From Winogradskyella thalassocola (GTDB taxonomy: Bacteria; Bacteroidota; Bacteroidia; Flavobacteriales; Flavobacteriaceae), in assembly GCF_900099995.1 (NCBI RefSeq), contig NZ_FNCZ01000001.1, forward strand, positions 558,001 through 622,000: a stretch of 64,000 bases of DNA, given 5' to 3'. The translations under genes were made by a program, and so were the position numbers. Shown here one piece after another: positions 35,335-45,192 of the stretch (position 1 is the first letter of the stretch; the number at the start of each line of letters is the position of its first letter). The notes below the pieces were generated by a model. The model saw only the letters and a program-made list of their open reading frames with translations. It was not told where the DNA came from and searched no databases.

Positions 35335-38300
35335 TGGTGCTTTTAAAATACTCTTGAATTTTCTTCTTAAAATGATTTTGCAAAGGTAGTGCTTGGCGAT
35401 TTAAAATTTCGGTAGTATTAAAATATTGTTTCGCTGTTGGAATTTGACTTGGGTTTGTTGAATTAAAGTCTTCTGTATTTGTTTCAGATTTACGTTTAGA
35501 ATCTTGGCCTTGCATAAACGTCGCATTTTCTAATTTTAATAAATTATGCTGAAGATCCATCATCTTTTGAAGCGTCTGATTTGTAAATCCAGAGTTTAAT
35601 AAATCGAGTTCAATATCCTCCATTTGCTTTATTAATTGTCCGGCTGATTCAATTTTTCCTTCCTTAGCAAATCGGTCTTCTAAGGCTTGTCTTAATTGTT
35701 GTTGTTGCTGATAAATTTTAAACAGCTCACCGTTTTGTTCTTCGCTTCCACCTTCACCATAGCCATCATTCTTTTCACCTTCACCGTCACCATTTCGATC
35801 ACCATCGTTTTTTCCATCTTTGCTTCCCTTACCATCTTTGCCATTCTCTCCTTGCTTTCCTCCTTGTTGTCCTTCGCCATTTTGAGATCCATTTTCACCA
35901 GATTGACCACCTTCACCTTGTTTACCTTCTTTCTGTCCGCCTTTTCCGCTCTCACCACTTTCACCGTTCTCTCCTTCTTTACCAGATTTTCCTTTATCTC
36001 CTGGCTTATCACCTTCACCTTCTTTGCCATCCTTACCTTCTTCACCAGGTTTATCCCCTTCACCTTCTTTTCCGTCTTCACCTTCTTTTCCTTGTTCACT
36101 TTTCTTAACACCTTCCTCCATCTTCTTATTAAGCTCTTCTTGGCTCATAATAATATCTGGTAACTGTTCACCTCCACCACTGCCTTCTCCTGGCGATGGA
36201 TTCATTTGCATTTCCATATTATCTAAAACATCACTTAAAAAATTAGCTAACTCATTCGTCGCCGTAACCGCATATTGTTGCGCACCCACACCATGATACA
36301 GTCTGTTTTCTGTCAATTGATCTAAAGCTTTGTCTATATTAAAATATACATCTGTAATTTGTGAATTTACTTGCTCAGAAATCTTAGGCTGACGCAAAGA
36401 CAATGCAAACAAACTATCATCAATATGCTCAAAATGAGTCCTGAGATTACTTTGCTCTATAATATACTTACCGTATTTATTATTCTCAATGCTAATACTT
36501 TCAAAAGTAGTCATAAGTGCTTCTTGATCAAATGAATACAGTAACAAATTCTCTAATATTTGACGTAAAGCATCGATATCTTCAGACATTTGCTCACCAC
36601 CTCCGCCACCACCTGCAGCTGCCTTTTTCATCATCTCACTCAACTGCTTCATCTTCTTAGCCGCTTTCTTTTGCTTCTCTTTTGCCTTTTTTTGCTGCTC
36701 TTGGGCATCTTGTGGTTTGGCTTCAGAATCGATGGCTTCCTTTTTTTCTAAGGCTTCTTTGGCTTCTTTTTGATCGAATTTTATTTCATCTTCTAGAAAC
36801 TCATCTCTTGGTATATCCATTGGTTTTTGAAGCTTCCTATCATCACTATTTAATTCTTCTAAATCTTTTTGCAGTTTATCAAATTCTTCATTTAATTTCT
36901 CTTGAGCTTCCTTTGTGTTCGCTTCATTCTTTTCAGATAACTTCTCCTGCTCTTCAGCTAATTTTTCTAATTCATTAGCCACCTTTTCAGCTTTCTTCAT
37001 TAAATAAAAACGCTTGGTCAATTCCAATAGCTGTTTCATGCTACGTTTTTTATTCTTGTTTTGCTTGGCTAATTCTTCAAGTTTTTGAGTGAATTCTTCC
37101 TTGTTAATTTTATCCTTTAATTGTTCAAGCTCCTCTAAAAGTTTTTCATCCTTTTTAAGTTGCTCTTCATTTTCCTTTAAGCGTTCTTTTAAATCCTCTT
37201 TAAATTGATCATCCTTCTTTTCGTCTTTTTGAAATTCTTCTAAATTTTCTTGTAGCTTTTTGTTGAAATTTTTCATCAACTGCTCTTGATTTTTCTGACG
37301 CTTTAGAAAATCTTCAAACTTCTTTTTGTCATTAAAATTTAGACTCTCTTTTTCCTTTTGAGTTTTTGATAACTCTTCTAGCTTTTTATCTTGTTCTTGA
37401 AGTTTATCAAACGTCTTACTAATATCTTTTATCGTTTCGTTTTGCTCATTCAGTTGCTTCTGCTCTTCTTCGTCTTTAGTTAATTTACGGTAACTGAATA
37501 CAGAACTTTTTGTGCGTTTATAATTATGAAGCGCATCGTTATCAAAAACTTCAAAATAGAGTTGGTAGCTGACACCATCTTCAAGATTAAACTGATTTGG
37601 AAACGCACTTACAAACTCACTAAAATTAGATTTTGAAATATGAATCGGTTCAACTTCTTTTTTAGATTCATCGTCTGACGGATAATACACCAATTGCAAC
37701 CTTGATAAACCATAATCATCGCTGGCTTGTCCATAGAAATATAAACTTTGTTGGTCTACAGAATCTTTCTGTACCTTAATATTTAGTTCTGGATAAATAT
37801 CTCTAACCACATTGATATTATAGGCAAGATTCTCATAATCTTTTAAATCTTCATTACTTGTTGTAATACTGTAATTATAATTTTTATACAATCGTTTTGA
37901 AGCTTCAAAATTATCGTTCGTATTTAAAGTGAAGCTTAACGTGTCTTCCGCATAAATTTGAACTCCTGTAGTTGCCTTGGTTTTCGCTCTCCAAGTCACA
38001 TTAGTCCCTTCTGGAACCACAGCCGAACCTGTACTTTTTAAGACCTCATCTTGCTTTTTAGTATGTTCAGGATAATCTAAAACCATTTCAAAATTTACTA
38101 AACTAGGCGTATTAACCACGTTTAATTTATAAGGTTTTGAAGTGACATCATTCGCTGTTAAGGTAAATTCTATGGCTTCTTTAGGTAAGCTAAACGTGTA
38201 TTGAAATTCCCCAGGTGCTATTTGCTGTAAGAAGTATGATTGCCCATTAAATTTGATTTGTGCATTCTCAGGAATGACATGTCCTGCTGTAGACACATTC

Positions 38301-38941
38301 AATTTAAAATCCTTATTTTCAATAGCTTGTAAGGATTCATTCAATACAAAAAATTGAAAAGGTGCTGGTGGTTCATAAGCCGTTTTATAATTTACAACAC
38401 GCTCGTAACTATCGCTAAACCAATCAATCTTTCCTGTTACAAATGATAACAGTATAATCGCCAGTGGAATAGCAGCATATTTTAAATATTTGGTGTTCGA
38501 CTTAAAATTAACAGCTGCTTTAAAAGGAATAGGTTGTAATTCTTGAGACTTTTGCTCAATACTCGCTAATAATAAATCTGATTGATGTGGGTTTTGATTT
38601 AATTGAAGAACGTTTAGTAGTTTGTCATTAACTTCTGGGAAATGATTACCAATTAATTTGGAAGCGGTTTCAAAATTAATGCCTTTTCTAAGTTTGAATA
38701 AATGGGCTAAAGGAATGGCTATGAATTTTATGAATAAAGCTAATTCTACTCCAATGAATGTCCAAAATAAGATTGTTCTTGCCGTAGGATTTAACCATAA
38801 TACATATTCTACAAACAAGGTTATAATAAGGTATAACAACCCAATGGCAAAAAATAATATCACACCTTTTAGTAATTCATTGGTGTAATACCTTTTAATG
38901 AATTGTTCTAATTTTTGTTTTATGGTTTCGAAATTGTTCAT
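35327..38941 (-). CDS. DUF4175 family giant membrane protein
   Basis: 1204 residues. Two membrane helices at about 25-45 and 55-78, a third at about 152-168, then a beta-rich extracytoplasmic region to about 500. A very long charged coiled coil (about 500-790) follows, then a short GGGGGG linker near 790. A low-complexity tract rich in G, E, K and D (about 942-1065) has collagen-like GEx/GKx spacing. The C-terminus is helical. I recognise this as the Bacteroidota DUF4175 family of unknown function, probably an envelope scaffold. The G/E/K tract makes long spurious reading frames in other frames. ybeY follows with an 8-base overlap. Confidence 0.8.
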   Translation of the reverse strand: MNNFETIKQKLEQFIKRYYTNELLKGVILFFAIGLLYLIITLFVEYVLWLNPTARTILFWTFIGVELALFIKFIAIPLAHLFKLRKGINFETASKLIGNHFPEVNDKLLNVLQLNQNPHQSDLLLASIEQKSQELQPIPFKAAVNFKSNTKYLKYAAIPLAIILLSFVTGKIDWFSDSYERVVNYKTAYEPPAPFQFFVLNESLQAIENKDFKLNVSTAGHVIPENAQIKFNGQSYFLQQIAPGEFQYTFSLPKEAIEFTLTANDVTSKPYKLNVVNTPSLVNFEMVLDYPEHTKKQDEVLKSTGSAVVPEGTNVTWRAKTKATTGVQIYAEDTLSFTLNTNDNFEASKRLYKNYNYSITTSNEDLKDYENLAYNINVVRDIYPELNIKVQKDSVDQQSLYFYGQASDDYGLSRLQLVYYPSDDESKKEVEPIHISKSNFSEFVSAFPNQFNLEDGVSYQLYFEVFDNDALHNYKRTKSSVFSYRKLTKDEEEQKQLNEQNETIKDISKTFDKLQEQDKKLEELSKTQKEKESLNFNDKKKFEDFLKRQKNQEQLMKNFNKKLQENLEEFQKDEKKDDQFKEDLKERLKENEEQLKKDEKLLEELEQLKDKINKEEFTQKLEELAKQNKNKKRSMKQLLELTKRFYLMKKAEKVANELEKLAEEQEKLSEKNEANTKEAQEKLNEEFDKLQKDLEELNSDDRKLQKPMDIPRDEFLEDEIKFDQKEAKEALEKKEAIDSEAKPQDAQEQQKKAKEKQKKAAKKMKQLSEMMKKAAAGGGGGGEQMSEDIDALRQILENLLLYSFDQEALMTTFESISIENNKYGKYIIEQSNLRTHFEHIDDSLFALSLRQPKISEQVNSQITDVYFNIDKALDQLTENRLYHGVGAQQYAVTATNELANFLSDVLDNMEMQMNPSPGEGSGGGEQLPDIIMSQEELNKKMEEGVKKSEQGKEGEDGKEGEGDKPGEEGKDGKEGEGDKPGDKGKSGKEGENGESGESGKGGQKEGKQGEGGQSGENGSQNGEGQQGGKQGENGKDGKGSKDGKNDGDRNGDGEGEKNDGYGEGGSEEQNGELFKIYQQQQQLRQALEDRFAKEGKIESAGQLIKQMEDIELDLLNSGFTNQTLQKMMDLQHNLLKLENATFMQGQDSKRKSETNTEDFNSTNPSQIPTAKQYFNTTEILNRQALPLQNHFKKKIQEYFKSTND

Positions 38942-39405
38942 TTAATTTTAAATCTATTTTCAATGTTCATTTTGTCTTGATACAAAACGAACCAAAAAAT
39001 CAAAACGATTTATTAGGAAATTGAAAGCACCAATCGCTGATACTTTGATAATTATATTCCACTTTAAACCTTATATTTTCAATCCTTGATTTTCTAATTT
39101 AACAATGATTATAGCTCATTATTTCTGAAAATCGTTGCGTCCGACGCTGTCGGAACTACAGGCAATAACAATCTTTTGGTTACCAATAATGGTTAATAGT
39201 ATTTCAGGAATAATGCTCTAAAAATGCTAAACTACACTCTATATTACCTTTAACTGACTAAACTACGATTTTATTTTAATTGCAATTTCGGGAAAATTGG
39301 TAAGATTCTGTTAATTTAGAGGTTTTTGGTGTTAAATTAGGTTCAAATTGAAGCATTCTTAACTTAAACGTGAATTTCTACTTCTAAAAGAATGATAAAC
39401 AATAT
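38942..39405. other. Gap before alkB, with repeat copy 1
   Basis: 464 bases without a gene. It contains repeat copy 1 (38968-39178). The last 230 bases before alkB are AT-rich with no promoter box I can place. Confidence 0.6.
38968..39178. repeat. Direct repeat flanking alkB, copy 1
   Basis: Shares with 40537-40794 the ordered blocks TTGATRCAAAACGAACCAAAAA, CAAAACGATTTATTAGGAAA, AATCCTTGATTT and CTCATTATTTCTGAAAATCG. Its right part has a hairpin TCCGAC-GCT-GTCGGA, which is decayed in copy 2. Confidence 0.75.
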
Positions 39406-40449
39406 ATGAAAGATCTTAAATATCTAGCCGCATTTTCAATTCCTTTAGTCTGTTTCTTCAGTTTATATTTTAAAGGCTATTGGGTTTGGGCGACTCCTAT
39501 TTTTGGATTTGTTTGTATTCCAATTTTAGAACTTATTTTTCCTGTTGATAGTCAAAATTTAAAGCCTATCGAAGTTGATACTAAATTAAAACAAAAGCTA
39601 TTTGATTGGTTGTTGTATTTAAATCTTCCTATTGTTTATGGTTTAGTTATTTATGGATTATTTACCGTATCAAACACCGCATTAGAAACTTACGAATTCG
39701 TCGGAATTATAATTTCTGTTGGAATTGTTTTGGGTGTAAACGGCATAAATGTGGCACATGAACTTGGTCATAGACAAACCACAAACGAACGTTTTTTGGG
39801 TAAAGCACTACTGCTTCCTTCATTTTATATGCACTTTTATATTGAACACAATTTTGGTCATCATTTACATGCTGCTACTCCCGAAGATCCCGCAACAGCA
39901 CGTTATAACCAAAGTGTATATGCATTTTGGTTCACCTCAACATTACGGCAGTATTTTAATGCATGGAAGATTCAACTAAAATTGCTCAAAAACAACAAAA
40001 AGCACTTCTTTTCGACTAAAAATGACATGTTTTGGTACGTTTTCTTTCAAATTAGTTATTTAATTGCTGTTTTCTATTTATTTGAAACTAGAGCATTACT
40101 CTTTGCTCTTCTTGCAGGAATTATTGGTTTTGTGCTTCTCGAAACCGTGAATTATATTGAGCATTATGGTTTAATGCGATTAAAAACGAAATCTGGTCGT
40201 TACGAACGTGTTAAAGAAATTCATTTCTGGAATTCTAATCACGTTATTGGAAGAATTGTCCTGTATGAATTAACCAGACATAGCGATCATCATTATAAAA
40301 CAACCAAAAAATATCAAATATTAGATTGCCACGACGACAGTCCACAAATGCCATATGGCTATCCAACCTCAATGGTATTAGCTATGATTCCTCCACTTTG
40401 GTTTGCCATTATGAATAAACGTGTTCCTAAGACTATGATAACCGATTAG
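39406..40449 (+). CDS. alkB: Alkane 1-monooxygenase-like membrane di-iron enzyme
   Basis: 347 residues with about six membrane helices. The histidine boxes of AlkB are complete: HELGH at 118-122, EHNFGHH at 147-153, NYIEHYG at 249-255 and RHSDHH at 291-296. AlkB hydroxylates the terminal carbon of medium-chain alkanes with rubredoxin as electron donor; no rubredoxin gene is nearby. Length is slightly shorter than proteobacterial AlkB (about 400). The gene stands alone, flanked on both sides by copies of a diverged direct repeat, which suggests a history of duplication or insertion. Confidence 0.88.
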   Translation: MKDLKYLAAFSIPLVCFFSLYFKGYWVWATPIFGFVCIPILELIFPVDSQNLKPIEVDTKLKQKLFDWLLYLNLPIVYGLVIYGLFTVSNTALETYEFVGIIISVGIVLGVNGINVAHELGHRQTTNERFLGKALLLPSFYMHFYIEHNFGHHLHAATPEDPATARYNQSVYAFWFTSTLRQYFNAWKIQLKLLKNNKKHFFSTKNDMFWYVFFQISYLIAVFYLFETRALLFALLAGIIGFVLLETVNYIEHYGLMRLKTKSGRYERVKEIHFWNSNHVIGRIVLYELTRHSDHHYKTTKKYQILDCHDDSPQMPYGYPTSMVLAMIPPLWFAIMNKRVPKTMITD

Positions 40450-40536
40450 TTTTTAGCTATTATCGTAGTTTTTATTGAATTTAACCATAAATGTGAAACA
40501 CAAATTAACAAACAAATTACTTACTATTCTACCGAT

Positions 40537-40794
40537 CATTTTGCCTTGATGCAAAACGAACCAAAAATTACTCAATTTTCCATTTAATTAGAAAAGGATT
40601 TCGTGAATCTTCGATTTCAAAACGATTTATTAGGAAATTGCAAGCACCACTCACTGATACATTAATAATTTTATTTCTTTATGAAGCTATGAATTCCAAT
40701 CCTTGATTTATTAATTCAACAAAAATTATGGCTCATTATTTCTGAAAATCGTTGAGTCCGACGTTGTCGAAACTTAGGCACTAATAATCATTTG
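40537..40794. repeat. Direct repeat flanking alkB, copy 2
   Basis: Same order and orientation as copy 1, but with an extra block of about 47 bases after CGAACCAAAAA and a decayed version of the TCCGAC hairpin. It begins 88 bases after the alkB stop. Confidence 0.75.
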
Positions 40795-40947
40795 ATTTAC
40801 ATTTCAGAAGATTATGTTTCAATTTGAGATCTAACTCAAAATTTTAGCTTTTGAATGAGTGTTTATCCTGAAGCTTTGTCTATTAATTAAAGTATGATGA
40901 ACGCATTAGTTTTCAATTAATGAGATTAGAAACTTTGAAGTTTAAAC

Positions 40948-40979
40948 TTTGAACATTGAACTTCAAAAATCTATCTTTG
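40948..40979 (+). promoter_or_regulatory. Promoter of gltX
   Basis: TTTG, 20 bases, then TATCTTTG: both Bacteroidota boxes are perfect. The predicted start near 40985 gives a leader of about 45 bases. Confidence 0.7.
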
Positions 40980-40985
40980 CGCTAG

Positions 40986-41006
40986 ATTCTGAAACAAGTT
41001 CAGAAT
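40986..41006 (+). other. Hairpin in the gltX leader
   Basis: ATTCTGAA and TTCAGAAT form an 8-bp stem with a 5-base loop at the predicted 5' end of the gltX mRNA. I know the similar word CTGAAACAAGTTCAG as a frequent intergenic repeat in flavobacteria, from memory. Confidence 0.45.
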
Positions 41007-41030
41007 GACAAACTATTTCGATTTTCCGTT

Positions 41031-42545
41031 ATGTCTAAAAACGTACGTGTGCGCTTTGCACCGAGTCCAACAGGACCATTACATATTGGTGGTGTAAGAA
41101 CCGCTTTATTCAATTATTTATTCGCTAAAAAACATGGAGGTGATTTTGTTCTTAGGATAGAAGATACAGATCAAAACCGTTATGTTGAAGGTGCTGAAGA
41201 GTATATTGTAAAATCATTAGATTGGTGCGGTATGTCTTTTGATGAAGGTCCAGGAAAGAATGAAAAATTTGGTCCTTACAGACAAAGCGAGCGCAAGCAT
41301 TTGTACAAACAATATGCAGATGATTTAATTGCAAATGGAAAAGCGTATTATGCTTTTGATACCTCTGAGCAATTAGATGCAGAACGTAAAGGCCATGAAG
41401 CCGAAGGAAAAACCTTTATTTATAACTGGCATAACCGTGCAAAAGGACGTTTAGTAAACTCTTTGGTATTAACTGAAGCTGAAACTAAAGCTAAAATTGA
41501 AGCTGGTGATGATTACGTCATTCGATTTAAATCTCCGCAAGATGAAACCTTACATCTTACCGATATTATTCGTGGTAACATGAAGATTGACACCAATGTT
41601 TTAGATGATAAAATTTTGTTTAAAAGCGATGGTATGCCAACCTATCACTTAGCAAATATTGTAGATGATCATTTAATGGAAATTACACATGTGATTCGTG
41701 GTGAAGAATGGTTACCATCTTTAGCATTACACCAATTATTGTATGATGCTTTCGGTTGGAATGCACCAGAATTTGCACATTTGCCATTGATTTTAAAGCC
41801 AACAGGAAAAGGAAAATTAAGTAAACGTGATGGTGATAAAATGGGCTTTCCTGTATTTCCATTAGAATATACAGCACCAGACGGAACGGTGTCTAGAGGT
41901 TATAAAGAAGATGGGTATTTCCCTGAAGCTGTGGTTAATTTCTTAGCGTTTTTAGGTTGGAATCCTGGAACAGAACAAGAAATATTTAGTCTAGAGCAAT
42001 TAGTTTCAGATTTTGATTTCTCAAGAGTAAGTAAATCTGGAGCACGCTTTGATCCGGATAAAACAAAATGGTTTAATCACCATTACATGCAACAGCAATT
42101 AGATTTGAATTTGGCTGAACAGTTTAAGGCTACACAACCAGAATTAGCTGAAGTGGATGTGAATTACATTGCATTGGCTGTGGGATTAATAAAAGAACGC
42201 TCCACTTTTGTGAGCGATTTTTGGGACTTAAGTCATTTCTTTTTTACGGCTCCGACATCTTATGATGAAAAAGCTTCTAAAAAAGCATTAAAAGAAGATA
42301 CGGCTGATATTATGAACTCTGTTATTGAACGTGTTAATGCTACTGATGATTTTACGGTTGAAAACCTTCAAACTAACATTAAAGGTTGGATTACAGATAA
42401 CGAAATTAGTTTTGGAAAAGTAATGATGCCATTAAGACTCGCTTTAGTTGGGGCATTACAAGGACCAGATGTTTTTGATATTATGTATATGATTGGTAAA
42501 ACAGAAACGGTTAAACGTATTGAAAATTTGATTAAACATATTTAA
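41031..42545 (+). CDS. gltX: Glutamyl-tRNA synthetase
   Basis: 504 residues. Class I signature PSPTGPLHIGG at 11-21 and the KMSKS equivalent KLSKRDG at about 262-268, with the rest of the catalytic domain (RIEDTDQNRYVEGAEEYI; FDEGP) intact. It charges tRNA-Glu. It has its own promoter and is followed by a palindromic element at 42554-42586. Confidence 0.97.
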   Translation: MSKNVRVRFAPSPTGPLHIGGVRTALFNYLFAKKHGGDFVLRIEDTDQNRYVEGAEEYIVKSLDWCGMSFDEGPGKNEKFGPYRQSERKHLYKQYADDLIANGKAYYAFDTSEQLDAERKGHEAEGKTFIYNWHNRAKGRLVNSLVLTEAETKAKIEAGDDYVIRFKSPQDETLHLTDIIRGNMKIDTNVLDDKILFKSDGMPTYHLANIVDDHLMEITHVIRGEEWLPSLALHQLLYDAFGWNAPEFAHLPLILKPTGKGKLSKRDGDKMGFPVFPLEYTAPDGTVSRGYKEDGYFPEAVVNFLAFLGWNPGTEQEIFSLEQLVSDFDFSRVSKSGARFDPDKTKWFNHHYMQQQLDLNLAEQFKATQPELAEVDVNYIALAVGLIKERSTFVSDFWDLSHFFFTAPTSYDEKASKKALKEDTADIMNSVIERVNATDDFTVENLQTNIKGWITDNEISFGKVMMPLRLALVGALQGPDVFDIMYMIGKTETVKRIENLIKHI

Positions 42546-42553
42546 TATAATCA

Positions 42554-42586
42554 AGACCTGTCAGGTTTTGAAAACCTGACAGGTCT
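42554..42586. repeat. REP-like perfect palindrome after gltX
   Basis: AGACCTGTCAGGTTTT at 42554-42569, one G, then the exact complement at 42571-42586: a 16-bp stem. It is followed by GAAACATC, not a T run, so a dispersed palindromic repeat is more likely than a classical terminator, though it may end transcription. Confidence 0.75.
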
Positions 42587-42600
42587 GAAACATCAAAATT

Positions 42601-43584
42601 ATGAAGTCTTATTTTTTCCTTTTAGTATTTAGTCTCGGTTTAGCCACGTCTTGTAAAAGTGAAAAAAAAGTAGAATTACCAATAGATACTGTAGCATTAC
42701 CATTACACAATAAACGTGTGTTGATATTAGGTAATAGCATTACACAACATGGTTATTATGTAGACTTTATAGACTATTATTTACGTAAGCACTATACTGA
42801 TAATTCATTAGATATTATCAGTATTGGCTTATCTAGTGAAACTATTTCTGGTAGTTCTGAACCTGGTCGCGACTTTCCAAGACCTAATGTTAGAGAACGT
42901 TTAGACAGGGCTTTAAAAGTCATAAAACCAGATGTTGTTTTGGCTTGTTATGGTATGAATGATGGGAATTATCATCCATTAGACAGTCTTAGATTTCAAG
43001 ACTACAAAAATGGGATTTCAGAATTAAAAACGAAGGTTGAAGGTATTGGAGCACAATTAATCTTAATGACTCCTACCCTTTTTGATCCTAATCCGATTGC
43101 AGATCGTGTTTCAAAAGAAGGAGAACCTCATGAATATTGGCACCCTTATTATAAATATAACGACGTCTTAACGGTCTATGCTGATTGGTTATTAAGTTTA
43201 GAGACGGAAGAGCTTCAAGTTATAGATTTACATCATCACCTTAATCCTATTTTAGCAAATATGAAACGTATAACAGCGGATTCCACGTTTGTTCCAGATG
43301 GTGTACATCCTAATAAAATTGGTCATTTCTATATGGCTCAGAAGATTTTAAAAGATTTATATCCTGAGGTTTCTATTGAAAATCCTGTTTCAGAAATTGA
43401 ACGTTTAAAAGCTGATTCTGTTTTTACTTTAGTTTCTAAAAGACGTGACTTACGTTCTGAAGGTTGGCGTAATTATGTTGGCTATTCTAAAAATGGTGAT
43501 ACCGTGAAGGCTGATTCTATTTCTGCAACGGTAGCTAAGGTTAAACTATTGGATGACGCTATTTTAAAATTATTGAAACCGTAA
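42601..43584 (+). CDS. SGNH/GDSL-family hydrolase lipoprotein
   Basis: 327 residues. Lipoprotein signal GLATSCKSEKK (Cys 18). SGNH blocks: LILGNSITQHG with nucleophile S46 (block I), a glycine in GLSSETISGSSE (block II), CYGMNDGNYH near 116 (block III, Asn) and FVPDGVHPNKIGH near 229-238 (block V, Asp and His). The form GNSIT instead of GDS is common in carbohydrate-esterase members. It probably deacylates a glycan or lipid at the envelope. It stands alone after gltX. The substrate is unknown. Confidence 0.88.
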   Translation: MKSYFFLLVFSLGLATSCKSEKKVELPIDTVALPLHNKRVLILGNSITQHGYYVDFIDYYLRKHYTDNSLDIISIGLSSETISGSSEPGRDFPRPNVRERLDRALKVIKPDVVLACYGMNDGNYHPLDSLRFQDYKNGISELKTKVEGIGAQLILMTPTLFDPNPIADRVSKEGEPHEYWHPYYKYNDVLTVYADWLLSLETEELQVIDLHHHLNPILANMKRITADSTFVPDGVHPNKIGHFYMAQKILKDLYPEVSIENPVSEIERLKADSVFTLVSKRRDLRSEGWRNYVGYSKNGDTVKADSISATVAKVKLLDDAILKLLKP

Positions 43585-43699
43585 AATACGTTATCGTCAT
43601 TTTAAAATGTTGTACGCCGTAATATCTGCTGCATTTCAATTTATCTCATTAAAATAACTTACTTTTAATGACACTTATTTTTAACTAAAAAAACATGTT

Positions 43700-44626
43700 A
43701 TGGAAAATTTCATTCTAATTCCAATTATATTTTTTGGATTAGTCATTTTAGCCTCCTCTTTCTTTATGGTAAAGCAACAAACTGCTGCTATTATAGAACG
43801 TTTTGGAAAATTTCAGAGTATTCGTCAATCGGGTTTACAGATGAAAATTCCAATTGTGGATAAGGTAGCAGGCCGTTTGAGTTTAAAAATTCAACAATTA
43901 GATGTTATCATCGAAACCAAAACTTTAGATGATGTATTTGTAAAACTAAAAGTTTCTGTACAGTACAAAGTGGTCACAGAAAGTGTTTATGATGCTTTCT
44001 ATAAGTTAGATTATCCACATGATCAGATTACGAGTTATGTCTTTGATGTGGTACGTGCTGAAGTCCCAAAAATGAAATTAGATGATGTTTTTGTGAAGAA
44101 AGATGATATTGCATTGGCCGTAAAAGCGGAATTAAATGATGCTATGATGGACTACGGATTTGATATTATCAGAACTTTAGTGACTGATATTGATCCAGAT
44201 CCACAAGTAAAAATAGCCATGAACCGTATTAACGCGGCAGATAGAGAAAAAACAGCTGCACAATATGAAGGTGATGCACAACGTATTTTAATTGTTGAAA
44301 AAGCCAAAGCAGAAGCAGAAAGTAAGCGTTTACAAGGACAAGGTATTGCTGATCAACGTCGCGAAATTGCTCGTGGTTTAGAAGAATCGGTTGATGTTTT
44401 AAATCGTGTTGGTATTAACAGTCAAGAAGCTTCAGCATTAATAGTTGTTACACAGCATTACGATACTTTACAAGCTATTGGAAGTGAAACGAATAGTAAC
44501 TTAATTCTTTTACCTAATTCACCACAAGCAGGAAGCCAAATGTTGAATGATATGGTCGCTAGTTTTACAGCGAGTAATCAAATTGGTGAAGCCATGAAAA
44601 ATCAGAAAAAGAAAAATGATGAATAA
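43700..44626 (+). CDS. SPFH/band-7 (stomatin-like) membrane protein
   Basis: 308 residues. One N-terminal membrane helix (about 3-24), then an SPFH domain beginning KQQTAAIIERFGKFQ, with VKLKVSVQYKVV and DDIALAVKAELNDAMMDYGFDI, and a coiled tail with alternating A/E/K (EKAKAEAESKRLQGQGIADQ). Stomatin-like proteins scaffold membrane complexes and proteases. The next gene overlaps by 11 bases, so the two are cotranscribed. No NfeD protease partner is next to it. Confidence 0.9.
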   Translation: MENFILIPIIFFGLVILASSFFMVKQQTAAIIERFGKFQSIRQSGLQMKIPIVDKVAGRLSLKIQQLDVIIETKTLDDVFVKLKVSVQYKVVTESVYDAFYKLDYPHDQITSYVFDVVRAEVPKMKLDDVFVKKDDIALAVKAELNDAMMDYGFDIIRTLVTDIDPDPQVKIAMNRINAADREKTAAQYEGDAQRILIVEKAKAEAESKRLQGQGIADQRREIARGLEESVDVLNRVGINSQEASALIVVTQHYDTLQAIGSETNSNLILLPNSPQAGSQMLNDMVASFTASNQIGEAMKNQKKKNDE

Positions 44627-45140
44627 CATAAAAAAGATACTGCTATTTATTTTAATAGCGACAAGTGTAAATGGATTTTCTCAAACTAAAACAGACGCCT
44701 TAAAGGATGCTAAAATAACGTCTAAAGCAGGTTTAGAAATGGACTATGAAACGGTTCTTAAACACACACTTCCATCAGTATTAGACATGATGGGTGGTAA
44801 AGACGCTGCTTTAAAGGTTATAGAATCTACTTTTGAAAATATGAAAGCACAAGGCTTTGTGTTTGAAAAAGCTGATATTAACGGTGTTTCTGAAATTGTT
44901 AAAGAACAAGGTCAGTTTCGTTGTATCATTGAAGGTTACAATCAAATGGTGATGTCTGGACAACGTATTTCTTCTAAAAGTTACCTCTTAGGAATTTATA
45001 ATGAAGCAGATAAATATTGGTGGTTTATTGAAGCTAAGCAATTAAAAAATGAAGCTTTAACAAAACAAATTTTACCAAATTTTGAAACGGCTCTAGAGAT
45101 TCCTGAAGATGATCTTAAGGTAGAACCCATAGAAGATTAA
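44616..45140 (+). CDS. Secreted hypothetical protein
   Basis: 174 residues. A signal peptide (KKILLFILIATSVNGFSQ) is visible and the mature part is small and acidic-basic mixed, with no family I recognise. It overlaps the band-7 gene by 11 bases, hence probably works with it in the envelope. A strong bidirectional terminator follows. The start could be either of two adjacent ATGs. Confidence 0.7.
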   Translation: MMNNIKKILLFILIATSVNGFSQTKTDALKDAKITSKAGLEMDYETVLKHTLPSVLDMMGGKDAALKVIESTFENMKAQGFVFEKADINGVSEIVKEQGQFRCIIEGYNQMVMSGQRISSKSYLLGIYNEADKYWWFIEAKQLKNEALTKQILPNFETALEIPEDDLKVEPIED

Positions 45141-45146
45141 ATTATA

Positions 45147-45180
45147 AAAAAACCTCGAAAGTGAATTTTCGAGGTTTTTT
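45147..45180. terminator. Bidirectional terminator
   Basis: AAAAAACCTCGAAA and its complement form a 14-bp stem with a 6-base loop and T tract, between converging genes at 44616 and 45193. Confidence 0.9.
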
Positions 45181-45192
45181 TATTTCAATTCG

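Larger units (their letters stand above)
40450..41030. other. Gap between alkB and gltX, with repeat copy 2
   Basis: 581 bases without a gene. It holds repeat copy 2 and, at its right end, the gltX promoter and leader hairpin. The part at 40800-40945 shows nothing else I can name. Confidence 0.6.

Noticed and set aside
35692..36978. Long reading frames on both strands over the DUF4175 gene
   Set aside because: They are by-products of the G/E/K-rich and coiled-coil codon repeats and have no start context or protein character.
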